Source: Oidiodendron maius Zn (taxonomy: Eukaryota > Ascomycota > Leotiomycetes > Myxotrichaceae). From it: 64,000 nt of DNA. Shown here in pieces: positions 11,178-20,370 of this stretch (position 1 is the first letter of the stretch; every line of letters begins with the position of its first letter). The notes below the pieces were generated by a model that was not told the DNA's origin, ran no database searches, and worked only from the letters and a program-made list of their open reading frames with translations. The stretch covers positions 129,074 through 193,073 of the forward strand of contig KN832898.1 of assembly GCA_000827325.1 (NCBI GenBank). Direction: 5' to 3'. The translations under genes and the position numbers were made by a program.

Positions 11178-11657
11178 ATGCCATCGGTAATGCCCTAAAT
11201 TGTTGCCACAGGGACTCATTTTCTCACATGCTTCCAGCCAGTTCCTACTGCAGACCTCGAAAGCGACCCGCGAACACCTACCCTGGCCAGCATCAACACT
11301 GCTGCTGCGTTTGATTGGCACCACCGTGTTAACAAAGCCGAACAAGAGCTTTCTTTTGAGCGCGAAAAGTTAAAACGGACGCACCGGAAGGCCGAACGGC
11401 TTCGACACCAAGTCGAGGAGGCTACTCAAGCATTAGAGCGTCAAGCCCGAGACTATGCCCGGGTGGTGAACCAATGCCAATACCTGTCAAACACAAACCT
11501 TACCCTCTCTCAGCAGGCTCAGAAGTCGAGGTTAATGGTGGAAACTCTGGAGGCCGTTATCATGATGCTCTACACTCATCCGCTGAAGGGTATTGTGGAG
11601 GCTTATCGACTGGTGGAGAAGGGGTCCTCAGAAGGGGGCGATCCATCTACAACTTGA
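11178..11657 (+). CDS. Small coiled-coil hypothetical protein, 142 aa
   Basis: The family is not known to me. The favoured model has a nine-base first exon (ATG CCA TCG, 11178-11186), an intron at 11187-11237 (GTAATG to TTCCAG, 51 nt) and a second exon at 11238-11657, giving 142 aa. The protein starts with a proline/aspartate stretch (TADLESDPRTPTLASINT). It then forms one long charged coiled coil (KAEQELSFEREKLKRTHRKA and onward) to residue about 105, ending in a short hydrophobic helix. Small coiled-coil genes of similar style occur at 38.7-40.2 kb. The tiny first exon is the weak point; the coiled-coil exon is better supported. It lies between the two F-box paralogues. Confidence 0.5.
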
Positions 11658-12169
11658 TTCTGAGATATAATTTGGCTGTAGATTGAGATGAACTCTAGTC
11701 CTGGCTACCTCTGCTAGCCCGATGGACTGAGGCAGGTTGCATTTACCATTATTATATTGTTAGAGTTCCTAGTTATATAATACGGTGGCTTAGATTGAAC
11801 TGTGACGCCTCTTGGCTGAAAAGCAGGCTGTTTAAACGCGGCAAAATACTAGAGTTTTGAATACTACAGTTAAATGCTTCGTCCTTTATTAAGTTATGGC
11901 TATTATAGACCGTTCTCTGATCTGGCCTTTGGCTCGCAGTCTCATCACTGTCATTAGCACTGGCATACTAAAGTTCTCAAGGCCATCCTGCAGGGAAGCA
12001 ATGCATATACAGATTATCTATTTTACCGGTACCATTGGGTGAGTCAAAAATCGCCTCCCGCTTGTTCTAGAAACTCGTTTCAGTGCTAATTAGACTACAA
12101 AGCTGCTCTTAGACATTATCAATCTTACTAAAGTCAGAAGAGCTTTACACAGTAAAGGATAGGCAAGAG
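11658..12169. other. Intergenic region
   Basis: AT-rich spacer between the coiled-coil gene and the second F-box gene. Nothing recognised. Confidence 0.4.
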
Positions 12170-13346
12170 TCACACCTCGTCAAATTTCGTTTTTGCCGAT
12201 GACCTAGAATGCTCTGAGCAACCATCATTCAGCAACAACCTCGAAGCCTTCTTCCAAAAGGGAAGACAGCGGCATTCGGAATCTCGGCATTGTATTGGGG
12301 GTGGCGCATCCAGCATGCTATAAAGCACATCTGGGGTCAACCCAAGAAGCCCAACTTCAAAATCTTTCTTGACATTAACGTCATGAAAGCCAATTGACTG
12401 AATGGATTTCTTGTTAGTGTTAAGAAACTCCCGCAAAGACGTATATCCAGCCACCAGACAGCACATGTCCAACTCACGAAGTTTTATTGCCCGGTGAGAT
12501 AGCAACTTCAGAGGAGAGCCAGATTTGCTTAAGCGCAGGACTCGAATAGATTGCAGCAGCTCTGCTAGAATCTCTGATAAAGAACCCCAATCGAAGACTT
12601 GCCAAGGATGATAGTACGAAAGTTGAACCCCTGATAAACTAATTGTATGAATGGAGATACCCATGTCCGAGGTATTCCGGATAGCCTTTGAAACAACTCG
12701 GATGTGGTGTTCGTAGGATTTTTCAACCATAGTCAGGTCCCAGCCAAGGAAGTACGAGTACAGCCAGTCTTCTTCCGTAATCATCTTACGAAAAGACAGG
12801 TTGACATCTGTAAGTTTGGGGAGCGCTCTGAAAGTGGATGATAAAACTTTGAGATCAATACCGCCATCTATAATGCCGCGCTGCTCCTCACACATGCTGT
12901 GTAAGCTGTCGTATATGTCTATATAAGGGGGAGCATCATATCCAAAGCCCTCATCCCGTAAATCTTTGGCTTCCTCTACATAGCTATCAGGGGTCAATAT
13001 TTCCGACTTAAAGTGATAGAAGTCTAGGATTCCTGCCTATCATTAGAATTCGCTCAGTCTACTAGAGGAAGCGCTTACCAGTCTTGAGCAATTCCGGGGC
13101 CTCATAAGTAAAAAAGACAACATGGTGACGCGCATCAGACTCCAAGAGGCTCTGAAGTTTATCCAAACCAGATTGCGAGAACTCAAATTTGACTCTGCGA
13201 AAGATCGAGGGCAGGCACACTTTCCTCAGCCTTTTGCTAACATAGGACAGTTCTGTGATATCCCAGAAAGAGAGACTATCAACGATGTCGCGGATTATCT
13301 CTGTTGGGAGAAGCTCGAGGTGGGATTTCAGGCCATCTATGGCCAT
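12170..13346 (-). CDS. F-box protein, paralogue 2, 376 aa
   Basis: Exons 13346-13079 and 13032-12170 sum to 1131 nt (376 aa). The start is the ATG that gives MAIDGLKSHLELLP; the longer open frame above it begins with a non-ATG codon. The F-box is LELLPTEIIRDIVDSLSFWD followed by ITELSYVSKRLRKV. After a 46-nt phase-1 intron the sequence continues ILDFYHFKSEILTPDSYVEE, matching the paralogue at 9335-10556. The C-terminal cysteine cluster (DSECRCLP) is also shared. The predicted role is SCF adaptor. The two proteins have diverged clearly, so the duplication is not recent. Confidence 0.85.
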
Positions 13347-13728
13347 CCTGGGACAGCGAACGACTACAGGCAACCGAACAAGAAATATCGTGCTGTAGTT
13401 TGAAGTAGAGAGACACTGAGGTATGAGACAGAAGAGAATCGCCTCCGGCAAAGGGGCGGAGACAGGGATGGCATGCTTACTTTTGGACGGCGGCAGCCTC
13501 GGTTTGTAGATGGTATGGCATGGGATGGAGGGTTAGGGGCGGTACGAACTATGTGGGCTATTCGGGAGGAACATCGGATATTCGATGGGGAGGGTCCTGG
13601 AGAGACTGGTTGTCCGATTAGAGAGACTCGAGATTAGCGAGGCGCATGCGCCAGGCCGTAACGTTATAGCAGACCCACCCCCTCATCTACTGGATGGTCT
13701 GGCCCCACTTTATTACCTCCCTCACATA
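13347..13728. other. Intergenic region with a relic of the minisatellite
   Basis: Around 13660-13710 the sequence AACGTTATAGCAGACCCACC resembles a decayed unit of the 46-bp repeat (AACATTATGGTCGGACCCAC). The transposon starting at 13729 is inserted right beside it. Confidence 0.45.
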
Positions 13729-13755
13729 CAGTAACCGATCATATTAAAAAGCCGC
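13729..13755 (+). repeat. Left terminal inverted repeat of the Tc1-like element
   Basis: 27 bp, identical to the reverse complement of 15069-15095. The next base differs (G here, A on the other arm), which fixes the length. Confidence 0.95.
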
Positions 13756-13909
13756 GCCTTATTTTTAGCCGAGAATTCAAAATGCAGCCAACCATTTATT
13801 ATTATAATTAAAGCATTAAAATACACTAGAATCCTAGTATTATAAAATGAAAAGAATGAAAATAACCATGGCTTTCTACTGTATTAATTTCCACCTGAAA
13901 AATCCACCT

Positions 13910-15004
13910 CTAGTACTTAGTATGCCACCCTTTAGCCTTAATACATGCTGCAATCCTCCTCGGCATACTCTCAATTAAGGACTCAAATAATGAGTCAGGC
14001 AATGCATCCCATGCAACTTTTAGACAGTCCTCAATGGCCTTTCGATGCTCCTCTGTATCCCCTGAACCATTCATAATGTCTGGAAACATTTTCATCGCTA
14101 GAGCCTTAAGCATAAACCATGCATTTTCAATAGGATTTAGGTCAGGCGAATAGGGTGGCCAATCTGTAGTATGAATGTCATAATTAGCAAACCACTCCTT
14201 TATATCGCCAGCAGTATGAATTGAAGCATTATCCTGCATGAAAATAAGGTCATCATTATAATGCTGGAGCAGCTGAGTCTCTAATACCTCAAGGTATGAC
14301 CATGCAGAGTACCCATGCTTCTTAGACTCAAAGTCACGCTCCATTATATGTAGATTCGTCCGTCTACCTGACCAAAATGCTGCCCAAACCATGACTCGTA
14401 TATCCTTTCCAGCTTTATATGTTGTAACCATGTCTGGGTTCCATTTATCGGCTCGAGGTCCAAATACCCATTCGATTAATTTACCCCTCCCTCGCTCAAC
14501 AGAACACTCATCACTCCACATATATTTCCCCCATTGTTCTACTGTCCAGTGTGCTCGACAACGACACCAGAGAAGCCTCTCAGCTGCATGTTGCTCTGAG
14601 AGCTCTGGACGCTTCTTTGCGCGCCAGTGGGAGAGTCCATTCTCATGTGCAAGTCTCTTAATTGTGGAATTGCTCATTTTGAGGCCTGTATCATCTCGAC
14701 GCTGCTGAAAGGTGGATTTTGGGTGATTTCGTAAATGTCGTAGCATTACACGCTTGTCTCGAGTGCCATAAGTAGATGGACAGCCAGGCCGAGGCTGGGA
14801 GGCTCCATTGGTGTTGATATTTTGAAGCTTAAGTGTTGAGCGTACAGCCCCTCTTGACTGGTTTTCATGAAGCTCGATTTCACGTGGAGATAATCCAATA
14901 TCTCGTAAGGCTGCAATACGCCCGCGCTGATAAGGTGTTAGATCAGGACCTCGAGTATCAGAATTGCCATCAATTGCACATAAAGGGGTACGTTGTGGCG
15001 GCAT
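13910..15004 (-). CDS. Tc1/impala-type DD34E transposase, 364 aa
   Basis: Catalyses cut-and-paste transposition of the surrounding element. It is a single uninterrupted frame of 364 aa, the usual length for Tc1-like enzymes and shorter than pogo/Fot1 types. The N-terminal part holds a helix-turn-helix (LTPYQRGRIAALRDIGLSPR) and a second one around TFQQRRDDTGLKMSNSTIKR. The catalytic triad is visible: D in WSDECSVERG, D in IFMQDNASIHTA and E in SPDLNPIENAW. There are 34 residues between the last two (DD34E). The GC content and lack of introns fit a selfish element. The start ATG at 15004 lies about 65 bp inside the right inverted repeat. All key residues are present. Confidence 0.95.
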   Translation of the reverse strand: MPPQRTPLCAIDGNSDTRGPDLTPYQRGRIAALRDIGLSPREIELHENQSRGAVRSTLKLQNINTNGASQPRPGCPSTYGTRDKRVMLRHLRNHPKSTFQQRRDDTGLKMSNSTIKRLAHENGLSHWRAKKRPELSEQHAAERLLWCRCRAHWTVEQWGKYMWSDECSVERGRGKLIEWVFGPRADKWNPDMVTTYKAGKDIRVMVWAAFWSGRRTNLHIMERDFESKKHGYSAWSYLEVLETQLLQHYNDDLIFMQDNASIHTAGDIKEWFANYDIHTTDWPPYSPDLNPIENAWFMLKALAMKMFPDIMNGSGDTEEHRKAIEDCLKVAWDALPDSLFESLIESMPRRIAACIKAKGWHTKY

Positions 15005-15068
15005 TTCAGGGTGGTGTTGTAAAAAGAAAGTGGAGGCGCGTCCGGAAAAATCGCGTAAATTACGCGTT

Positions 15069-15095
15069 GCGGCTTTTTAATATGATCGGTTACTG
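15069..15095 (-). repeat. Right terminal inverted repeat of the Tc1-like element
   Basis: 27 bp, the exact reverse complement of 13729-13755, followed by the TA target duplicate at 15096-15097. Confidence 0.95.
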
Positions 15096-15493
15096 TAGCG
15101 GATGGTCTTCACGGCCCTTGACCGCCATGGGCACACAATCCTTCTCAGGGGCACCAAGTGCCTTGCGACCCACTTGCTAGCACGTCAGCCCAATCCCAAT
15201 CGCTGCACAAGCACCGCCAGTATGACCCATCACTAATTGTATGTCCTCCCGTCATGTTAGCTCTCTCAGACCAGAGAAGGTTTACCACGACATGTACAAA
15301 TTTGCGTACAAGCTGATGTCCACTACTAATGACAGTACCACGTCTATTTGGTTCGACGGGGTTTGTATTACTAGAGTCTGTCAAAGGCCAGATAGATATT
15401 CTCTTATATTTCTAGTACTGCTACGAGTATCAACAATAAATAAGATAGCATCAACGCAGGTTCCAAGACTATCTCATTCGGATATTCGTCAAA
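15096..15493. other. Promoter region of the ATP-grasp gene
   Basis: Spacer between the transposon and the ATP-grasp start codon. It has AT-rich segments and no gene that I can support. Confidence 0.4.
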
Positions 15494-16759
15494 ATGAGCA
15501 AAACAAAGATAGCTGTTATTGTTGACCCCTACTCCTCTGGTGCGCTTTATGCGTCGGAATTTGCAAAGCATGGGGTGCTGTGTATCGCTATACAGTCCAG
15601 CCTTCCATTACCGGCGCACTTCCTTCAGGATTTCGACCCATCAAACTTTATCGAAATACTATCCCCATCTCCTAGCTGGGAGCTAGCTTCGCATCTATCT
15701 GCCCGAAACGTTGTGGCGGTCGTGGCAGGCTGCGATACCGCAGTAATGTTGACTGACGAGCTGTCTCAGAGACTTGGTATCTCTGGTAATGATTCTTCAA
15801 CATCGGCGATCCGACGGTTCAAGGATCAAATGCATGAGGCGCTAAAGTTGCGTGGCTTGCGACATATCGACACCGCCGTTTTCAAGAGTTTCGAAGATTT
15901 CTCTAGACGGCTAGACGAATTTGGCGAGGGAACAACTTTTGTTATCAAACCATTAAATTCCGCGGGTAGCGAGGGCGTCCGTTTTGCCCAAGGTCATCAG
16001 GGTTTAGTCGAGGAGATGAAGGTGGCGGCCTGGGAGCAGGAGAATGTGCTCGGGGAAATCAATAGCGGATTTGCGGTTCAACCATTTATCCACGGCTGTG
16101 AATACGTTGTTGACATGGTGGCAACCGGTGAAGGGTTCTTTACTGCATCAGTCTGCCGAGTCCACAAGATTCAGATGAATGGTTCAAGATTCGTCTGTGA
16201 TTCTGTAGATCTCCTCGATCCTCAGGATGCAGAGTTGGATGATTTGATCAAATACGCCCAGGAGGCAGCGCTCGCTCTTGGTGCGCTCTCAGGTCCCATT
16301 CATATGGAATTAATATGGGGGAACGATGGGCCGGTCATGATCGAGGCCGGTGCTAGACTGCCTGGCGCAGGGCTTCCTTCTCTTTACTCTGAGGTCTATG
16401 ATCCGGACCTCCTATCGGCTGCAGTCTGCACTTATCTAGACAAGCCCATCACTTATCCAGGCACGCTCCTCCCTGCTTCTAGCCCAAGGCGAAAACGATT
16501 TGGGCGAGCAGTCTGCCTGATTTCCGAAGCTGACCACGAGTTCCGTGGTATAGACAACGGTGATTTAAAGAGGCTACGTACGCTGATGTCGTATCGTGGA
16601 CACAAGCTTTATGTTAAGAAGCATAGTACCTTATTAAGAACGATAGATTTTGCCACTTGTCCTGGTATCATTTTCCTAGCTCATGAAAGTTTACAACGAC
16701 TTGATGAAGACGAGAAAAGAGCCCGAAACATATTTTCTCGCTACTTTGGGGCAGATTAG
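15494..16759 (+). CDS. ATP-grasp carboxylate-amine ligase, 421 aa
   Basis: ATP-grasp ligases join a carboxylate to an amine or thiol through an acyl phosphate. This one has the size and order of the amino-acid or dipeptide ligase branch. Residues 1-110 form the N-terminal Rossmann-like domain (KIAVIVDPYSSGALYASEF). The ATP-grasp core starts near 115: FVIKPLNSAGSEGV (ATP-binding lysine 152 and glycine-rich loop), then FIHGCEYVVDMV, then HMELIW and MIEAGARLPGAG (metal-binding glutamates around 284). The usual EIN-R pattern is replaced by EAGAR. The gene has a single exon, unlike most neighbours, and a bacterial-like architecture, so horizontal origin is possible. The insertion of a Tc1 element 400 bp upstream could affect its promoter. 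Substrates cannot be named. Confidence 0.85.
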   Translation: MSKTKIAVIVDPYSSGALYASEFAKHGVLCIAIQSSLPLPAHFLQDFDPSNFIEILSPSPSWELASHLSARNVVAVVAGCDTAVMLTDELSQRLGISGNDSSTSAIRRFKDQMHEALKLRGLRHIDTAVFKSFEDFSRRLDEFGEGTTFVIKPLNSAGSEGVRFAQGHQGLVEEMKVAAWEQENVLGEINSGFAVQPFIHGCEYVVDMVATGEGFFTASVCRVHKIQMNGSRFVCDSVDLLDPQDAELDDLIKYAQEAALALGALSGPIHMELIWGNDGPVMIEAGARLPGAGLPSLYSEVYDPDLLSAAVCTYLDKPITYPGTLLPASSPRRKRFGRAVCLISEADHEFRGIDNGDLKRLRTLMSYRGHKLYVKKHSTLLRTIDFATCPGIIFLAHESLQRLDEDEKRARNIFSRYFGAD

Positions 16760-17132
16760 ACTTTGAGGTTATTTTTGAGCTAGAAGGAGAAGGCTCGAGA
16801 TGTAAATTCTCTTATTTGAAGTCTCACTACAGAATGAAAATACATGGTTCCTATTCTATACGCCCGGTCTGGTTACACCCTTGTAAGTAATATTATATGC
16901 AGCGGCACGGACAGTCCGAAGATCAACTACACCTCCGGTCTGCCGGTAAAGGTATACCGCTCGATAGCTTCCTCCATTTCTTTGTACTGGCAGCCTTTTC
17001 CATTAATCAAGCTCAGCCCTTTAATTAGCATGTGATATTTCTTGAAGTAGCAGGATAAAAGCATTACTATCAGAAGAATATTTTAGGTACAAAGCAACCT
17101 CGTTTGCAAGGTTGTTTATAGACCCTCCTCCC
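16760..17132. other. Convergent intergenic region
   Basis: 3' flank of the ATP-grasp gene. A 63-codon frame at 16844-17035 shows no features, so I see no gene here. Confidence 0.4.
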
Positions 17133-17780
17133 TTATATTCTTAATACCTCATCCTCTTCAAGCTCCTCGCTATAGTCTATATCCTCCTTGGAATAGTACC
17201 CCACATCCCCATTGGAATACACACTCTCTTCATCAAAGTCCTTCTCCTCTTCCTCATCTGTGTACGCAGTATCGTGATAATCTGCATCTTCCTCGGAATC
17301 AGTCCCTACATCATGGACGACGAAGTCGCGAAGATCTTCACCATCATCGTCGTCATCACTGTCATCCTCCTCCTCCTCCTCGTCTTCCTCCTCGTCTTCC
17401 TCCTCGTCTTCCTCCTCATCTTCCTCCTCGTCTTCCTCCCCGTCTTCCTTCTCGTCTTCCTTCTCGTCTTCCTCCTCGTCTTTATCCTTGTCGTCCTCCT
17501 CTTCATCTTCCTCTTCATCCTCATCCTCACTACCCTCCTCCTTCACCTGCTCGTCGCCTTTCTCCTCACCCTCCGCCTCGTCATCTCTTTCTCCACCTTT
17601 GTCTTGACTTTTATGGTCATAATCATCATTATCCCCTTTGTCGCCTTCTTTCTCCTCATCTCTTTCATCAATATTATCCTCGTTATGTTGTTCCTGCTCC
17701 GCCTGCTCCTCCATTATCCACTTATCCTCCGGACCTTCATCAATTGGCACTAAGACCGGCTTATTCCCTCTGTAGAGCAT
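17133..17780 (-). CDS. Highly acidic low-complexity protein, 215 aa
   Basis: The frame opens above 17780, but the first ATG gives MLYRGNKPVLVPIDEGPEDK and about 215 residues. From residue 30 on, the protein is dominated by Glu and Asp, with a long run of EEDEEED-type repeats around residues 80-140. These are encoded by an expanded TCCTCCTCGTCT-type microsatellite (17368-17490 on the plus strand). The C-terminus mixes acidic residues with tyrosines. Such proteins can act as histone or nucleic-acid-mimic chaperones, but nothing here proves a role, and the gene may be a repeat expansion with a chance reading frame. The long complementary ORF on the plus strand is a mirror of the repeat. Confidence 0.45.
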   Translation of the reverse strand: MLYRGNKPVLVPIDEGPEDKWIMEEQAEQEQHNEDNIDERDEEKEGDKGDNDDYDHKSQDKGGERDDEAEGEEKGDEQVKEEGSEDEDEEEDEEEDDKDKDEEEDEKEDEKEDGEEDEEEDEEEDEEEDEEEDEEEEEDDSDDDDDGEDLRDFVVHDVGTDSEEDADYHDTAYTDEEEEKDFDEESVYSNGDVGYYSKEDIDYSEELEEDEVLRI

Positions 17781-18428
17781 GACTTTATACTTCTTCGAGC
17801 ATGCAGTTTTCAGCTTCAAAGTTAGCTTAGTTATTTAGCGCTTCAAGGTCACCTTCACCTACTTTGCGACCGGTCATAACTGGCCAAGTTCAATTATAAT
17901 GAGCGATAATAACAATAGGCAGACTTCTGGATTTGGGCAAGTATATAGGGCGAATGAGACATTAAGATCAAGATGACCCCCCCCAGTCATACTCATGAGC
18001 TAAGGAGAATCTTAGAGCTGTGGGGCCCCTCACTAAATCGAGGGCCATTGAGATACATTGTGATGGAAAGGTTTGGCTGGACCCACTAACTATATCCCTG
18101 GTCACACAATTTAGCGGGAACCATCATGAAGAGGAAGGGAGCAGTTTCGGCTGCGAAAACAGCCGAGCAAACCGGACTCAGGCGGGACTAACAGTTCACC
18201 CTATATATTGTTTCCTTATTAATTAGGTGACTATATTGTTATATTATTCAACATTGTATTTTGGTGATTCGGTAAATGAAGCATTTTGTAATTATTTGCA
18301 TAACTAGGTTCGGATCAATTATTTAATTCACAATCAAACAATTCTATATCCAAGTATCTGATGGATTTCGACTTCAAGATTGGGGCTTAGATGGGGTCAG
18401 GCTTTCAATACAATCCCAGCGCGCGTAT
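17781..18428. other. Intergenic region
   Basis: No frame, repeat or RNA gene recognised. AT-rich, with a short C-run near 17977. Confidence 0.4.
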
Positions 18429-19507
18429 TCAATAAATGGAACCATGACCGTTGGCGACACATATCTCTTTATAAATTTGTGCTGAAAGTACCGTCAGAAA
18501 AATCTGCGCCAAGAATAAACGAACTTTTCTGACCTCTTCAATATCCTTTAGGGTACCCCAATTGGTAATATACAGAAAGTTCGATGCTTCTGGCGACCAC
18601 GGCCCAGGGTGACGCAAGACCAATTTTTCCTCTGTCTCAGGAGGACTGCCTTGCTCCATCATCTCAAAAGCAATGAGACCAAGTGGACGGGCCGAAGTGG
18701 ACTGTGCACGATGACACTCATCAAAGTATGCTGAGGATTTGGTCAGCGTCTATTCTAGTCAACTTTAGTGAGCGTACCTATCTTCACAAGACCCGATTTC
18801 TCGGGTGCGATGCGGCTTTCAGGCATGAAAAGAATCCTCGAGCTGTCCAGGTTTTGGTGGGTAAGGCCGAATCTTGACAAATGCTGCATCCCTTTGAAGA
18901 CCTGTCAGATGTCAGCAAGACATACGATTACACGAGAGGAGTAACGTCCCTGTTGGCAAATAGCAGAGATGTGGAGCTCCTGTAACGGGCGTGAGCTACT
19001 ACCAATGATCTGTTTGAGAGTAGCTACAGTGTAATCTGTAATGACAAAAAAGGTACCGTCGTGCTTATACAGCTCGAGGACGGAGAGTAAATTTTCATGC
19101 TGGCATGTTGCAAGCTCTTTAGCGAAGTCAGAGGAGAGCCTCTTCACGGCAACCATCTTCACCGGGACTACACGCGTGCAGGCCGTAGTAACCTCGCCTC
19201 CACGTTCTAGGAGGCCAAGATGAGTGTAAGTATTCCATGGGCTCTCATTCCGTGTAGGAGGCGGCTTTGATGGAGTGGACGTGGGAAGGTTCGCTTTGAA
19301 AGGTAGTCTTGGAACCTGGACCGTGCTTTGAACCTCTGCCTTTGCTACGCTGGGCGGTTTGTCTTTTCTTTGGAGCGACAGCTTCAATAATTCTGTGCCT
19401 CCAGGAAATTTAGTTTTGCGTTTGATATCAACATCCTCCGAATGATACTTTGCAGTGGAACTCTGATCTTCGCCAAAGCGAGTACGCCGCTGAGATTTCG
19501 ATTCCAT
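18429..19507 (-). CDS. Kinase-like (pseudokinase) protein, 327 aa model with a lost splice donor
   Basis: Ser/Thr-kinase-like fold of the divergent type found in fungal accessory regions. Exons 19507-18950, 18901-18778 and 18730-18429 sum to 984 nt (327 aa). The N-terminal 90 residues are basic and low-complexity. The N-lobe keeps VAVK (KMVAVKRL). The C-lobe has VFKGMQHLSRFGLTHQNLDS, where the catalytic HRD is HQN, and no clear DFG is seen, so catalysis is doubtful. The first intron (18949-18902, 48 nt) starts with GGACGT where GTACGT would be expected, although its CAG acceptor, length and phase are right. Without splicing, translation ends at a TGA near 18905. The gene may thus be a young pseudogene. 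A second kinase-like gene lies on the far side of the DUF3723 gene. Confidence 0.6.
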
Positions 19508-20370
19508 GAATTGCAAAAATAAGTACAGTATTACGGCCTATCAGTACATATATCTTAATGCCAGTTAAACCGAGAATGTTGCTACGGGCACTCCCCATGG
19601 GATATGAGGGGCGCATGTCCTCTCTCAGGCCAGGCCCCTCAAAATGCAGGGGCCTGTAAGCTAGCGAGGAAAGTGTTTGCCCTCGTACCTTCGTGCTACT
19701 AATCTTAACGCTGACCTAGTGCTGGAGCGAATTGGTATTCTCACGATCGTGATGCCACTCACTACAAATTGAAATTCCGTACAAATTGAAAATATTACTC
19801 TTAAATCAAGAGCCAAGTAGCATGTAGATAGCCTCCGTGGCTCTGTGCCGTATTGAACCATAAACACTCAGGAGTCACTAGCAGAGGTGTAAACGCAACA
19901 AGAAGATGTAAACGCAGCAGGAGGTGTAAACGCAACAAGAAGGTGTAAACGCACTAGGAGGTGTAAACGCAACAAGAAGATGTAAACGCAGCAGGAGGTG
20001 TAAACGCAACAAGAAGGTGTAAACGCACTAGGAGGTGTAAACGCAACAAGAAGGTGTAAACGCACTAGGAGGTGTAAACGCAGCAGGAGGTGTAAACGCA
20101 ACAAGAAGGTGTAAACGCACTAGGAGGTGTAAACGCAGCAGGAGGTGTAAACGCAGCAGGAGGTGTAAACACACTAGGAGGTGTAAACGCACCTAGGTGG
20201 TGTAAACGCACTAGGCGTAAAAACATGGTGCACTGTCCTATAAACCATCCGATTTGTGCATACCACCTTATTTCAGCTCCCGCGGGTATATATGCCACTT
20301 ACGCCACCGTGACTTAGGAGTAAGAAATTCAACGACATGATTTTATTTATTATTTTGATCTTAGATAACC
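19508..20370. other. Divergent promoter region with an 18-bp minisatellite
   Basis: It separates the kinase-like gene (minus) from the DUF3723 gene (plus). Its central third is the minisatellite described at 19880-20217. The other parts show no gene. Confidence 0.6.
19880..20217. repeat. 18-bp minisatellite, 18 copies
   Basis: The unit is GGAGGTGTAAACGCAGCA with variants at the end (AACAAGAA, ACTAGGAG, AGCAGGAG). I count 18 occurrences of GTAAACGC or GTAAACAC at 18-bp spacing. It ends about 150 bp before the DUF3723 start codon. Because 18 is a multiple of three, the complement reads as a six-residue repeat, which explains the apparent leucine- or proline-rich frames on the minus strand. Variant units alternate in a higher-order pattern, suggesting past expansion of two-unit blocks. 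Confidence 0.92.

Larger units (their letters stand above)
13729..15095 (-). mobile_element. Tc1/mariner element, impala-like, 1367 bp, intact
   Basis: The element is bounded by perfect 27-bp terminal inverted repeats at 13729-13755 and 15069-15095 (outer ends CAGTAACCGATC and GATCGGTTACTG). It is flanked by the TA dinucleotide on both sides (13727-13728 and 15096-15097), the target duplication expected for Tc1/mariner. It carries one full-length transposase frame on the minus strand. Perfect repeats and an open frame suggest recent insertion and possible activity. It interrupts sequence beside a degenerate minisatellite unit. Confidence 0.95.

Noticed and set aside
17274-17753. Plus-strand ORF of 159 codons, almost only Leu, Val, Phe and Ile, looking like a membrane protein
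   Set aside because: It is the complement of the Glu/Asp-coding microsatellite.
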